From Chionoecetes opilio (lineage: Eukaryota; Arthropoda; Malacostraca; Decapoda; Majidae): a stretch of 64,000 nt of DNA. The stretch covers positions 814,574 through 878,573 of the forward strand of contig JACEEZ010003550.1 in assembly GCA_016584305.1 (NCBI GenBank), given 5' to 3'. The notes beneath the pieces were generated by a model that worked only from the letters and a program-made list of their open reading frames with translations, was not told the origin of the DNA and made no database searches. Positions 39,301-52,740 of this stretch are shown one piece after another (the first letter of the stretch is position 1; every line of letters begins with the position of its first letter). Position numbers and translations under genes: made by a program.

Positions 39301-40420
39301 TCCTCCCATTCCCTTTTTTATTTCCAATGGTTCACAATACATGGACTTTAAACGAAATAACGCGTTTGAAAATTCTGGCGAGAGAGGAAAAAATGTAACC
39401 CAAGACTTGAATGGATAAAAACATAGTATTAATTGAGGGACTATTCATTTTCCAGTCGTTTTTCCCTGCCTGCTCTCCATCCGGTCTCTTCTTAGCTTCA
39501 TTGGTTGCATTTCTCACTCCTGAAGCAGAGAATGAGAAGCTCTTCATCACGTAAGGAGAGTTTTTCAACGGGTGTTTGTCTGTTTGCGTTTTTCTTCTCG
39601 TATTTTCAACTTTTAACTTTACAGATTAATTTTGTTTCCGTGTTCTTAGTATTTCAGGATTTTAGTTTAATTTTTTATCGAAGGTTTATGTGTGTGTTTT
39701 AAGATTTAAGGCAGTGATGACCTGGTTCTGAAAAGGAGCTATGATAGGAATTTTAAGTCCAGTTTAAGTTAAGTTTAAAGTCTAGTTTGTGTAAGCTGGG
39801 TTTTTTAAAGTTATCTGTCTTTCTGTGTGTCTTCATCATCCCTCGCATTCTATCCTTTTGTTTTCTTACGTCTCGCATTAGTTTCCTTCATCACTACCTT
39901 CCTATTTTTCTTCATGAGCCCTCCATCTTCTTCTCCCTTTCACTCTCTTTCCCTTACTCTCCCTCACAACCTCCATCACTACAACCTCCTTACACTTGCA
40001 ACCAAATCACAGCCAAAATACAACCAAATTACACTTAATCACTTACAACCTCAAAACTCCTTCCAATACCTCACTGTTTACCACACACTAACATACTTTC
40101 CTCACACTCCCTCATACTTCATATAGGTTTCCAATTAATCCCTCCTTCACAATCTGACTTGAAACTCCTAATTACTTATGTCAGTCCTTCACTTTCTCAT
40201 CTCCTTAAGCGGAGGAATCAGAGCGAAGGAAATCATCTCAGTTTCCTTTAAAATTTATCATAATACCGCCATTGAGTCTTTGAAATGACCGCCACAATCC
40301 TTCTTCTTCCTTCCTTTATTTATTTATTCGTGTATTTTTGTGTTTATTTCAGTATTTCATCTTTTGTTCTTATCTTTTTTTAATTTTATATTTCATTTGA
40401 GTGTACGTGCAACTCTCTTC
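39301..40420. other. Unique stretch
   Basis: About 1.1 kb of AT-rich DNA. Frames of 65-99 codons without domains. No gene recognised. Confidence 0.35.
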
Positions 40421-40470
40421 TCCTCCTCCTCCTCCTCCTCCTCCTCCTCCTCCTCCTCCTCCTCCTCCTC
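40421..40470. repeat. (CTC)n trinucleotide array
   Basis: About 16 CTC/CCT units. Confidence 0.96.
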
Positions 40471-40638
40471 TTCCGTCTTCTTTCCCATCTTCATCACGGG
40501 CAGCACACAGACGTCTCTTCCTATTTTCCTTCCCTTGCTCTCTTCCTCTCCTTTTATTATGACATCCTCCTCTTTGTCCATCTACGGTTATCGTTTTCAC
40601 CCTCCCCTTTCACGTATGCACTCCATTCATCGCCCCCG

Positions 40639-40745
40639 CCCCCCCCCCCTCAATGGCCTGCCCCCCTCCCCCCCCTCAATGGCCTGCCCCCCTCCCCCCC
40701 TCAATGGCCTGCCCCCCTCCCCCCTTCAATGGTCCGCCCCCTTGC
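40639..40745. repeat. C-rich minisatellite, about 27 bp
   Basis: Four units of CCCCCCTCAATGGCCTGCCC plus CCCTCC, slightly varied in C-run length. Confidence 0.93.
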
Positions 40746-41293
40746 AACCCCCTCTCGTGTAGTCCCTTCCTTCCCTTCAGAGCTCTTCCTCTCACTCTCT
40801 TGATTCTTGCGCGTTCCGTTTTCTATGCTGGCGTCGTGTCGCTTTGTGAGGGTGTCTTGTGTATTATGCTTCTCTTTCCTTTATGGGAAATGGGAAGGTC
40901 GTACTTTGTCTGGCGTCCGGTGATGAGGTTTCCCCTTTACAGCTTGCAAGTTCATGGAGGTGACTGTCGGTATTACACGTTCAGTATGTTCTATTTATTT
41001 ATCTGTTTTTGTATTCTTATATTTTTCAGTTTGTATTTTTCTAATTTTGTGTCTTTGTGTGGTGCATTTTTCTTTCTTTTTGATGTGTACACTTATGATT
41101 TTGTTATTTTGACTTTTGTTGTTGTTGTTTTTGGTGTTATTTTTCCTAATTTGTTGTTCCTTTTCTTTATTTTTGCAGGTAAATAGAAAAATCCCTCGTA
41201 TGGTTCAGGTTTGTGTCCGGAGTTACGAGTCTTAACCCAGGCAGGTGAGGTCAAAGTTAGGGTTTAAAGGGTTAGTTAGGGTGGGTGATGTCT
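40746..41293. other. Unique T-rich stretch
   Basis: A 177-codon frame (40653-41186) spans the minisatellite and this part. Its Phe/Leu/Val-rich second half reflects T-richness and I do not recognise it as a membrane protein family. Confidence 0.35.
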
Positions 41294-41668
41294 TCCTCCT
41301 CACCAAAAAAGTAATTCTAGGAGTTGGTGGAGGTCTTAAAAGCTAACCAGTGAGATTGGCAAGTTTTCTTCATCAATTTTTGTTCTTAAGTCTTCGAAGG
41401 TGGCGTTTTGAATGTTCTTTCCATGTTTAGTTGAAGAATTTCTAAATGATCTGCTGTGCTATTTACGTCTTTAAGTAACGTGTTCCTCACCAAAAAAGTA
41501 AATATATGAAATTGGTGGACGTCTTAAAAGCTAACCAGTGAGATATGTAGACAAGTTTTCTTCATCATTTTTTTAAAGTCTTCCGATGGTGGCGTTTTGA
41601 ATGTTCTTTCCATGTTTAGTTGAGGAATTTATAAGTGATCTGCTGTACTTTCTTACGTCTTATAAGTT
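41294..41668. repeat. Tandem duplication, period about 187 bp
   Basis: CCTCACCAAAAAAGTAA, GTCTTAAAAGCTAACCAGTG, AAGTTTTCTTCATCA, GGTGGCGTTTTGAATG, TTCTTTCCATGTTTAGTTGA and GATCTGCTGT occur in both units. CACCAAAAAA starts at 41301 and 41488. A few small indels separate the copies. Confidence 0.94.
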
Positions 41669-41848
41669 GCGCGGCTAAAACAAAATTGTGTTAGGTTATA
41701 TCTTGGAGGGTGGGAGGCTCTTCGTCAGGCTAATAAATCACCCACCGTGACTATTCCCTTAAGGCTCCTGAAGGGTCCTGAAGGTGACGTCTTTTAGCCC
41801 TCCTCGAACACCGGACCAACCACTCGTAACAGCAGGAGGAAAAAAATA
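41669..41848. other. Unique stretch
   Basis: A short unique segment. Nothing recognised. Confidence 0.4.
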
Positions 41849-41849
41849 A

Positions 41850-42118
41850 AGGAGAAAGAAAAAGGGGAAGTAGAGGAAAGGAGGAAGAAAAATAAGGAAG
41901 TAGAGGAAGGGAGGAAGAAAAAAGGGGAAGTAGAGGAAGGGAGGAAGAAAAAAGGGGAAGTAGAGGAAAAGAGAAAGAAAAAAAGGGGAAGTAGAGGAAA
42001 GGAGGAAGAAAAAAGGGAAGTAGAGGAAAGGAGGAAGAAAAAAAGGGGAAGTAGAGGAAAGGAGGAAGAAAAAAGGGAAGTAGAGGAAAGGAGGAAGAAA
42101 AAAGGGGAAGTAGAGGCA
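41850..42118. repeat. Purine minisatellite, about 28-30 bp
   Basis: About nine units of GAAGTAGAGGAAAGGAGGAA plus GAAAAAAGGG, differing in A-run and G-run length. The minus-strand Phe/Pro/Leu/Ser frames (114-150 codons) are repeat translations in three phases. Confidence 0.95.
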
Positions 42119-42775
<657 letters not shown>

Positions 42776-42781
42776 ACATAT

Positions 42782-42991
42782 TTGCTTGCAGCCGATTGCT
42801 TCCGGATATTAGAAGCATTTTCCCGCGCTGATCTGATCGATGTCGGTGATCTGAGGTGGACATCCGGGCCTTTGCTTGCTCGGTTACGGGAGACGTGGCT
42901 GGTTGGGCATCGGCTATACATGATTTCCTCACAGCAGCCGATTTTTGCCTTTTATAAAACATCACTATTACTCAGGATTTTATATTTTTAA
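42782..42991 (+). other. Unassigned 69-codon open frame, doubtful
   Basis: Follows a pyrimidine tract and a TTTGCTTGCAG that would make a good 3' splice site, so an exon is conceivable. But the tract is simply the CT microsatellite, there is no matching donor signal I can defend, and no protein family is recognised. Confidence 0.12.
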
Positions 42992-44184
42992 GTGATGGAT
43001 CAAAGTTGGAAAAAGAATCAAATACTTTTTATGATTTTTTTTATGCGTAATTAATTTTGTAGTTGCCTTTTTTTTCTACACCTAAAGATGTTTGTAAAAT
43101 TTGAAGATTCATGGTAGATTTGCTGAATTATGAATGCGGTTTTTTTTCAACACCACTAAATTCAATCGTAAAATCTTTTGATCTTATTCTGTGGTGGGTT
43201 TTGGTAAGTTGTCGAGTGTTTCATAGAAGTAAAAAGTAAAGGTTTTTGTAGGTACGTTCGGTCAGTCTTGGCGTGGCTGCTGAATATTTAGTAGTGTAGC
43301 TCCGCGGTTCTGATATATTGTTGTGTTGTGAGGGCAATACTGGAGGGCTGACGGGCCGAGGATGCGAATTGAAATGAAATACAAGACCAAAAAAATGGAA
43401 AATGTTTTAGAACTTAATATTTTTTTAATGTTACGAAAAAAATGACCAAACATAATTTCCTTTATGGTTTACTTTTCCTGATTTGTGACTGATATTTTCT
43501 TTATATATACACAAGATATGGAGTTTTTGTTTTCTTCACACATGCTTAAGAGAATGTTTTTGGATCCACCGTCACTAGACTCAATATAGAATTCTTGTTA
43601 TCACGTATACCTCAATTACTAAGTTATGCAAGAGAGGTTGACAAAAACAGGGGAAGAATACATTTACGTAAAAGTCTCCTGAGATAAGATACAGTAATAA
43701 GGTAAATAAGGTAATATAAGGTAATAAGGTTAAGGTAAAGTGATGTAAGATAAACTGAGGGAAGCTTATGTTCATCTTTTACCATAGTGCCAAGAGCCTG
43801 CTTCTCTCTGCCACGGACGCTGCGAGCCACGACATATTACTTACACAGATAAATGACGGGAAGATATATGTTTGGGAGGTAAAGCCACCACAGGGAGGAG
43901 ATAGCCCGTTAGGTGTGCGTCGTGAGGGAAAATTAAGCTGTTTTAACTTGCCATAGGAAAGTGTTTTGGATGAGTGAGTGAAGGAAGGGAAGGTGGGAAG
44001 AAGGGATGGATTGATGATGAAGGGAAAGGGAAATAAGGGATTGTGGATGGAGGAGAGAGAAACGTGGGCAAGGCAGATGTGTCAGGTTGGTAGGAATTAA
44101 TGTGAAGGAAGGACTACGATGATTTGTATATGGTGGGGAATATTTTAGATTATATGTATTGTTTCATATATATTTATGTAGTTC
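42992..44184. other. Unique AT-rich stretch
   Basis: About 1.2 kb. A degenerate AATAAGGTAA cluster lies at 43690-43735. No gene recognised. Confidence 0.4.
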
Positions 44185-44532
44185 TTTTTTTCTTCTTTTT
44201 TACATTTGTGCCTATAGCGCCTGTAGGCAGTAACCTAGGGCTCGGATGGTAGACTCTGGACTCTGGAGGTTCACTTGAGGGCTGTGATGGTTGGCCCTGG
44301 CCCATGGTGGCGCAGGCAGGATTTTTATAGTGACGCCTATGATTAGAGGCTCATGCCACCCCCCTGTGTCCTCCGATGCACTCGCAATCAAAGGTAGAGT
44401 TAATGGGCAGGGCATGTGGGTGTTCTTAGGCCACTCGACGGTGCAAAAAGATATTGGTTTTCGTCAGGGATCAAACTCGGGTCACCGAGAACGCCACTCG
44501 GAAACACTAACCACTCTGCTACCGCTTCCCCA
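44185..44532 (-). mobile_element. tRNA-derived SINE, copy 2 (SINE-B)
   Basis: Same element and orientation as 33065-33424. On the minus strand it opens with GGTAGCAGAGTGGTTAGTG, followed by a B-box CCCGAGTTTGATCCC that is better preserved than in copy 1. It ends in an A-rich tail (T-rich 44183-44201 on the plus strand). It carries an extra CTCTGGA duplication near 44254-44268. No clear target-site duplication. Confidence 0.88.
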
Positions 44533-45433
44533 ACATAAATACTCAACAGTGTACATGTACAACAGTGTGAACATACATACTCATCTGATCCTCGTAAAAT
44601 CACCATCTCTCTCGTCACCTTACCGTTCTCTCCTTGTCACTCTATCTCTCTCCCTCACTTTCCCTACTTTCACTCTCTTGTACCTTTTACCTTTACCTTC
44701 ATATTTCCTCATCCCTTATCTTTCTCCCAAACCCTCCTTTTACCTCATTTTCCCTACCTTTGCTCTACATTTCCCTATCGTATCTCTTTTATGCATCTGA
44801 CCTTTGACCTCCTTCTCTGCCCATCCTTCACCCTACATCTCCATCCTTCCCCATCCTTCCCCATCCCTCACCTCTTCCTCTCCCTCCTCTTAACAGCTCC
44901 GTCCTTAAGGCTTTACGGAAATAACTAACTGCCGCTGGCCATGATTTGTTAGCGGCAGGTGTTGGTGACGAAGAAGGGGTCGACATCTCACTGGTGATTT
45001 ACCTGAACACACACACCACATAGCCACGCCTCCACCACAGCCACCCCCTCCCTCGCCTCATAGCCATGTTCACGCCACATAACAGTTGCAATAACTTCTA
45101 CCCGAGCACCTCTACGCAGAATAGTGACGGCCGTAATGCCGCCACAGTCGCCAGTTTGCCACACCGAGGGCGCCACTGCCTCCCACGCCACTAGTTTGTT
45201 GCCTCGTCCACCACACAGTATGCTCGTTTGCCCTTCGCCTTGTTGACACACTCGTATGAATGATATTGTAAAGAACTGGATACTTTTATGACGATTTACT
45301 TGACTTATGCATGTTTCTTTAGTTATGTTTGGCTATCATTCTCTTTATGTTTCGTTTTACGCATTCAAGTTGTATAAGAATAATGAAATATATGTGAAGG
45401 TAGAGGAGAATGAATGATAACAACAAAAAATAA
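44533..45433. other. Unique stretch
   Basis: Pyrimidine-rich at 44600-44890 with two CCATCCTTCCC words, then mixed. The 87-codon minus-strand frame (44988-45251) is not recognised. Confidence 0.35.
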
Positions 45434-45826
45434 ATGCTAGTAAATTGTGGAGATAAAATATGGGTGATGGATCATTCCCTTATGAATACACCATATAGGC
45501 ATTTAAAAACATTTATATTTTGTCGGGAAAAATATATTAAAATTGAAACTGATACTGCACGGGTAGTAATTGTTGGGGCAAGCTTGTTTAGGTCGCGTCA
45601 CTTCTGTCATATTTGTAAATGGATGGCGTGTTTTTATGTGAATCGTAAATTAGGTTACGTGGGAACATACATGTATCTCTGCGGCGTTCTTATTAGTTAC
45701 GAGTGGTTTGTAGAAATGGTAACAACTGACAGGACTTGTGTAATTGTTGTCTTTGCTCACATTATGTTCGTGTTTGAATTTGTTATGAATCCCACCGTGC
45801 AGAAAAGTTTATTATTACCAGGGTAA
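45434..45826 (+). other. Unassigned 130-codon open frame in unique DNA
   Basis: The longest ATG-to-stop frame here that contains no simple repeat. The predicted product has scattered Cys, His and Trp and no obvious signal peptide, repeat or catalytic motif. I recognise no family. The DNA is AT-rich with no visible promoter or splice context. With six frames over 64 kb, one such frame can occur by chance, so a gene is only a possibility. Confidence 0.18.
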
Positions 45827-46440
45827 ATATTTCGCACTTGTATCCCGTGTCAGATACGTTTATATCATTTGTCATTACGAAGGGAGACATTATTATTGCA
45901 CGATATTGGATTAGAGCAAAATGTTCTGGCTTCTCTATTTTTTTTCGCACGGCCGGAGAGCCAAGTCAGGCGACCCACTTACCCCGCATTGTAAAAATAA
46001 ATCAGAGTCAGTGACTGTAACCTAAATGTGCTTAGTTTTTTGTATCGTTAAAGTGGTAGTAACTTTTTTATATAGTTTTCGTTAAAGCTGTAAAACATTT
46101 TTTGATATGACGCGCGGAATGTTAACAGCAACACGATTGTTCTTTCATGTAGACACTGTGGTATTGTGAGTTGGCCTTTTGTTACCAAATATACCAAAGA
46201 GTTATTTGTGGGTATGTGTGCGGCGTGTGTCTGTTGGGGGAGCGCAGGGCCTTGCTGGTGGGAATTAATGTTACGACCGCCAGCCTGTCACGCCACGCCG
46301 ATGACGCACGCCGATGACTGTGATGCCCAATGGACTACGATGATTTACTGGCAAAAAAAAACCAGACATGGAAGATTGCGAGGAAGTACCAGAGTTAAGA
46401 GTTCTGAGGCAGCGTCGTGTATCCCTCCACCCTCACATCC
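45827..46440. other. Unique stretch
   Basis: No array or recognised gene before the C-run. Confidence 0.4.
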
Positions 46441-46570
46441 TCCCCCCCCCCCCCCCCCCCCCCCCCCACAGTCCCCCCCCCACATCCCCCCCACATTCTC
46501 CCACAGGCCCCCACAGCCCCCAGCCCCCCATAGCCCCCCCATCCTACACATCACCCCCAAGCACCCCTCC
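46441..46570. repeat. Poly-C run and CCCCCACA-rich tract
   Basis: A C27 run (46441-46467) followed by CCCCCCACA/CCCCCAGC-type words. Run lengths are likely unreliable. Confidence 0.9.
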
Positions 46571-46885
46571 AAGCCCCATCCCGTGTGTTACATGCTCCAT
46601 CAGTTCGACTATTTCACAATTTTAGTTTAAAGTATCACGTCCTTATCGGGGAAGAAATCGCCTGTATAGAGTACCATTTTCGTTTTCGAGGAAACAGCAA
46701 AAAAATACAGCGATTTTTCAAAGGTGGCTGGTGGAGTGACAGGCTGTTTAGAACTGCTGCAGACCGTTTTAACTCACATCTTTATATCCTTCTTTATATT
46801 CTTATTTTATATTACATTTTATTTTATTCTTCTATTTTTTTCTTTTTTTTACTGACTTCCATAGCGATGAACTTGACCTTCATTT
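46571..46885. other. Unique stretch
   Basis: AT-rich. A 105-codon frame (46585-46902) ends in a T-rich Phe/Leu run. Not recognised. Confidence 0.4.
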
Positions 46886-47195
46886 CCTTTTCCCCTTTTT
46901 AGAGATACTAGAAAATAAATATCTAATACGAAAATCACGTTTGAATAACTATATCACACCATAACGCGCGTATCCAAGCTGTAATAAAAATATATACAAA
47001 TGTGTTTATGAATTCTGGTATGTGTGCGTAAGTTAAGTTCCTTTTATTCCTTTTTGAGATACTAGAAACAAAAATATATAAAACGAAAATCACGTTTGAA
47101 TAACCATATAATACGATAACGCGCGTATCCATGCTGTAATCAAACTATATACATGCGTGTTTATGAATTCTGGTGTGCGTGCGTATGTTAAGTCT
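46886..47195. repeat. Tandem duplication, period 154 bp
   Basis: GAGATACTAGAAA at 46902 and 47056. Both units carry CGAAAATCACGTTTGAATAA, TAACGCGCGTATCCA-GCTGT, ATATACA and TGTTTATGAATTCTGGT. Confidence 0.93.
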
Positions 47196-47364
47196 TCCAA
47201 TATTTAGTAGAGCACACATGGGTTCGGCAGTCAGTTTATCGTATACTGTAGTAGTTGGGAGAAATTGTATCCATGATTGTGTTTCAGGGAGGGAAGGGAA
47301 GCGAGCGTGAGTCCCGGCCGTGCCAGACTCAAGCAGGGTAATGGTAGATCGGGGAGGCTGAGGC

Positions 47365-47668
47365 GTGGTGGTGGTGGTGGTGGTGGTGCAGCGAGATAGG
47401 ATGGCGGCCTGAAAGAGGAGGAAGCAGAGACAATTGGCGGCACGGGATGGTATGAACAGGACGGAACGGAACAGGGGCGGTGCTACATGAGTGACTGTTA
47501 AAAATATGGAATGGGAAATATGTGGTGGTGCAGCGAGATAGGATGGCGGCCTGAGAGAGGAGGAAGCAGAGACGATTGGCGGCACGGGATGGTATGAACA
47601 GGACGGGACGGAACAGGGGCGGTGCTACATGAGTGACAGTGTTAAGAATATGGAATGGGAAATATATG
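47365..47668. repeat. (GGT)n followed by a 142-bp tandem duplication
   Basis: A short (GGT)n (47365-47388) is followed by two units (47382-47523 and 47524-47668). CAGCGAGATAGGATGGCGGC occurs at 47389 and 47531. The copies are nearly identical (GAAAGAGG/GAGAGAGG, CAATTGG/CGATTGG). Minus-strand frames across it show the same peptide twice only because of the duplication. Confidence 0.94.
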
Positions 47669-48358
47669 AAGGGACAGAGTAGGCATGTGTATGGGTGACG
47701 TATCAATGGAGGACTAGAGTAGCGACTGACGACGGAGCTGGACAAGGCAGGGAAATGGCACACGGCGATCGGGGTGAAGGTAAAGAGTCGGTCGGCATAT
47801 CACAAAGTACTCAAACAAGGCACGTCGCCAACTTCTTCGCGGCGTAGAATCGGTACACGCTATAATTATCACTCCGCTGCTATTTCTATACCCACAAATC
47901 ACATATTTACTGAGCTCTGACGCAAGAGGGCATGACACAACACAGGGTGGTGAAAGACAACATCATGCTCGTGACAGTCTTTACCGCCGCACCGCAGGAA
48001 CAACGGTGCTTCGGGAACGTTGATTTGAAGGGAATATCGTCGGGCCGCTTGCCAACCTATATACCTAAGCAGTGAGGATTTACACCACCGCCCTGCTTCT
48101 TGATGTGCGTCGCTGGGTTGTTACAGTGAAAAGGAACGGCACAGGTCGCCTCCTCCCCTGATGGCTCCATGCCTATCCTCGGGCCAGCTGTTTTAGAATT
48201 GTCAATGTATTTTTTTTAGTAGTAGTAGTAGCAGCAGTGAAAGTAACATTATAATTATCTTTATCATTATTATTCCTTTTTGTTTGGTCGTAGTTGTTGT
48301 TGTAGTAAAGAAAGTAACATAAACACGACATACAAGGCAGCCAGCGGTCCGAGCCAAC
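47669..48358. other. Unique stretch
   Basis: No array apart from a short (TAG)n near 48218-48232. No gene recognised. Confidence 0.4.
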
Positions 48359-48397
48359 CAACGCCTTCTAATAGAGACTCTCTATTAGAAGGCGTTG
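48359..48397. repeat. Perfect 39-bp palindrome
   Basis: Arms of 19 bp (CAACGCCTTCTAATAGAGA and its exact reverse complement) separated by one C. It has cruciform or hairpin potential. There is no T-run after it, so nothing suggests a terminator-like role. Confidence 0.95.
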
Positions 48398-49658
48398 TCC
48401 GAGCAAGGGCGCGTCAGTTGTTAGGTTGACCGAGGAAGGCTAAAGGAGGATCTCTCTCTCGGCTTTGGGGTTGACACTGCGGCAGAAGGGGCAGCAGAAT
48501 TTGTAACGAGCATTTTGGGGAATTTTCTGCCGCGGTTGTACCACGTCGGCTAATGGCTTGGTATTACCGTGGCCGCTGCTCGCTGCTCGTGGATCCTCCA
48601 GCTGCAGGGGGAAGTAGGATTTACGAGTTGCGTTGATTTTAACCGCAGTGTTGTGAGATGCTTCCCGCCCTCGCGTCGTTACCCAAAGTCCGCTGCTGGG
48701 GATTATGGTCTATTTGTTTATACGCGGTGAAAAATCCTGACCCTTTGCTGCTTACTGACTAATATTTGATGCCAGGAGAAGATACTACTACGCTTCTTCT
48801 AAATTTCAGTTGTATTTTATCATAGCTAACCATATTTTCAGATACAAATAGGCATAATTATAGGCATGAGACCTTAAGATAGAATGGAATTTTCGTCTCG
48901 TTAAAAGAAATAGACTATAGTTACTCGATCCTTCATCCTTGCGGCAGGCTCAGCGCTCCTCTACTTCTGAGTGCAGTGGCGCCTCAAGCTATATTTACAA
49001 GCTTCTTTCTCTTGTCTTAACGTAGATTTTCTTGTGATTTTTCAGCCTTGCATTCACTCCTTATGCAGCGCCAGCCTCTGCGTGTGGCCCTCATTATCAC
49101 CTTAATATTCACACTTCTTACGGCTAACGTGAACCTTCCCTCATTATCACCATCTTCTTCTTGAGTCTTATCCTTCTCTTTACCACACCGCTAATCACCA
49201 TCAACACCTCCCCCTCCACCCCCTCCACCCCTCACCACGCCAAGGCCAGCTACCGAGAGACCATGGCACACTACAGTCTTTTCTCTCTCAGTCTGCCTAT
49301 AATATTGTGTAGTTTGTTTACGGGAGTCATTATTTTTTTTTTTTCTTCTGCTCCTTTGTTGTCGTAGTGTGTGAAGAGTTAACACGACGTGGCTCAACGA
49401 GGGTATCTTAGTAGGTCACAATTGTCTCTTCAGGTCTTTAAAAGCTTCACCAAGAAATAACACGTCTTGATTTGTGATTATTCTTTATAGTGTTGTGTGG
49501 GTTACATCTTTTTTGTCTTTATTTTATTAGTGGAGATAGTTCATTTTTTTTATCTGTAGCAGTGGCATGTTTTCTGTAGCTACAAAAACCGACAGTGAAA
49601 GAAAGGGAGTTTTTGGCATAAGACGGCGTCCCGAGAGCACTAACTGTCGACCCGAAGC
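48398..49658. other. Unique stretch, GC-rich at 48400-48720
   Basis: The GC-rich part is unique and non-repetitive but shows no recognised gene. The rest is AT-balanced with short unremarkable frames. Confidence 0.35.
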
Positions 49659-49897
49659 AGGTGTTGAGGGCGAGCAAGGCAGGTGTGGAGGGTGAGCGAA
49701 GCAGGTGTGGAGGGTGAGCGAGGCAGGTGTGGAGGGTGAGCGAGGCAGGTGTGGAGGGTGAGCAAAGCAGGTGTGGGAGGCGAGCGAGGCAGGTGTGGAG
49801 AGTGAGCAAGGCAGGTGTGGGAGGCGAGCGAGGAAGGTGTGGGAGGTGAGCGAGGCAGGTATGGAGGGTGAGTGAGGCAGGTGTGGAGGGTGAGGGC
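49659..49897. repeat. 22-bp minisatellite, GCAGGTGTGGAGGGTGAGCG type
   Basis: About ten units of GCAGGTGTGGAGGGTGAGCG plus AG, with GGGAGGCGAGC variants in the second half. Confidence 0.94.
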
Positions 49898-50676
49898 GAC
49901 CAGAGTTTGGCAGATAGAAGAATCTACTTGTCGTCGTGACTTTACATAAACTGTGTAATGATGATGGAGTGGATAAAAAACCTTCTAGAGTAAACGACGC
50001 CGGAGTGGAGACGAAGAATTTAGGAAGAAATATCGGAAAAGTATATGAGCTTCGTCTCTATCTTTATTATAATCCCTACTTCTTAACTATTTACCCTTAC
50101 CTTCCTCTCCCTGTACTTATCTTTCACTGCCTTCCATATCTCGGGTTGGCTTACCTAACGCTGGACCGAGACTGGCCACCCTGTTTTTCTGCGGTAATGA
50201 AGGGGGGAGTGAGGGCAGGAGGGCGGCAGACACACTTACGCCTGAGATATGCAACGCTCGGCAGTTTTCTTCCTCGCAGCCATTACGAGGAGCAGTTTTT
50301 CGAGGGTTATCGTGGAATTTCGAGTGCCTTAATCTGACTTCCCTGTTTTTCTTTTTTTTTGTCTTTCGTTCTTTCTTTAACTCTTCTCCTCGGCAGGCAA
50401 TGAGTGAGCTTCGTTTATTCTGGAAAATGTTCTCGTAACGTTGTGGGTAGTTTAAGGGGAATTACCTTGTTGGTAGTGAATGTGCTGCAGCTTTCTTGGA
50501 GGTTCTTAGGCTAAAGTTTACGGGGAAGACGGTGTAGTTTATAAGAAAAGAATGGTGTAATGTAAGGTTTCGTCTATTTCAGTGTGTTGTATCATTATTT
50601 TTTATTTTCATAGCTTCCTTGATTATACGCCCACTATTTTTTTCCTTCCATCCATTTACCTCTCACCTTGCCAGTA
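49898..50676. other. Unique stretch
   Basis: A 133-codon frame (49936-50337) covers part of it. The translation shows no domain that I recognise. Confidence 0.35.
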
Positions 50677-51042
50677 TTCCTCCTCCTCCTCCTCCTCCTC
50701 CTCCTCCTCCTCCTCCTCCTCCTCCTCCTCCTCCTCCTCCTCCTCCTCCTCCACCTCCACTTCCACCTCCACCTCCTCCTCTTCCTCCTCCTCCTCCTCC
50801 TCTTCCTCTTTCTCTACCTCCACCTCCACCTCCACCTCCTCCTCCTCCTCCTCCTCCTCCTCCTCCTCCTCCTCCTCCTCCTCCTCCTCCTCCTCTCCTC
50901 CTCCTCTTCTCCTCTCCTCCTCCTCCTCCTCCTCCTCCTCCTCCTCCTCCTCCTCCTCCTCCTCCTCCTCCTCCTCCTCCTCCTCCTCCTCCTCCTCCTC
51001 CTCCTCCTCCTCCTCCTCCTCCTCCTCCTCCTCCTCCTCCTC
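50677..51042. repeat. (CCT)n trinucleotide array, about 366 bp
   Basis: Three long pure (CCT)n blocks separated by two (CCACCT)-type blocks near 50750-50775 and 50815-50838, and a CTCCTCTTCTCCTC break near 50895. It yields poly-Ser, poly-Leu, poly-Pro and poly-Glu frames of up to 204 codons, which I reject. Confidence 0.98.
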
Positions 51043-52050
51043 CACACTTATCCTGTCAAACTTTATGTGCTAACTTTCCACTCACTTTTTTCCCCTCGCA
51101 TTTGCTTCCCTGTGTCGTTCCTGTTCCCCTCCCCATCCATTACCCCTTCCTTTAGCACCTCCTCGCTTCCCTTTACCCCCGCTCCTTCCCCTTTTAGCAC
51201 CTCCTCGCTTCCCTTACCCCCCTTCCTTTCCCATCACTCCTTCTCTTCCTCCTCCTCACCATTAGAATCATGTTATCATTAAGACTGATTTTTTTTTTAC
51301 GCTTCCATAATCTCATTTGTCGGTACTCGTGACCAGGGAAAAAGTTTGGTTATCGGTCGTGAAGGAAGTTTATTAATTTTTTGGTCACCAGATTTTCTTA
51401 GTCGTGTGATAAAGGTGAACCAAGATGATATATAGAAATTGTTTTCATTTACTTTTCTTCTTGTGCGTTTTTTTAAGTCATGGATTGCCACTGCATCCAC
51501 GTTTCCACTTTTCATCTTATTTTCCATCCTTTTTCATTTTCCATCCATACTTTTCCACCTCATCCACTTTCTCACTGCATCCACATTTGCCATTGTCTTG
51601 ATTTTCAACATTTTGCTATTGAAGTTTGATTGCCAGACAGACCGAACGAACATTATGCACATCACTACTGATATCATAGCAAGAACCCGTCACTACTATG
51701 CCTACCTCACCGTCCTCCATCCTTGCCTCACCTACTGCCCTTAGACTGTTAATATTCTTGATGGAAATTTAATACGCACAAATACTCAAGCCAATAATGA
51801 AACCAACAGCCTTTCCACCCTTTCCACCCTTTTAACGCATTAATCTAAGGTAGGGTGACGGTAGGAGAAAATGAAGTAGAAGTTAATGGAGAATGTAGTG
51901 AAGAGGGCCTGAGGGAAATAAGGAGAGAAAGGTGGAATGGAGAAGATATAAGAGGATTTAAAGGGATATAATGGGTTGGTATAGATGGACGGAGGCTTTG
52001 GCGAGGGTGAATGTGGCAGTGTGTGGTGTGGCGGCTAAAGAGGGGGGGGG
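51043..52050. other. Unique stretch
   Basis: 51130-51250 repeats TTTAGCACCTCCTCGCTTCC about 55 bp apart. Further on, CATCC/TTTTCCA words recur (51500-51590). No gene recognised. Confidence 0.4.
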
Positions 52051-52051
52051 G

Positions 52052-52218
<167 letters not shown>

Positions 52219-52365
52219 GGTGTGTGCAGGTGGTGCTTAACCTGAGTTACCTCAAAGTCTGTTTACACCTGACATAGATAAACAAACAATATGACTTGTT
52301 GGTGTTGGTGCCTTGGTATGCTTAACTTTCCATGGGATTTACAACCTTAGCGTTATGATACTACT

Positions 52366-52740
<375 letters not shown>

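Noticed and set aside
48560..48600. GTATTACCGTGGCCGCTG, reminiscent of the small-subunit rRNA 530 loop complement
   Set aside because: Similarity is limited to a few bases and the flanks do not follow rRNA.
50582..51282. Poly-Ser, poly-Leu, poly-Pro and poly-Glu frames
   Set aside because: Translations of the (CCT)n array in all six phases.
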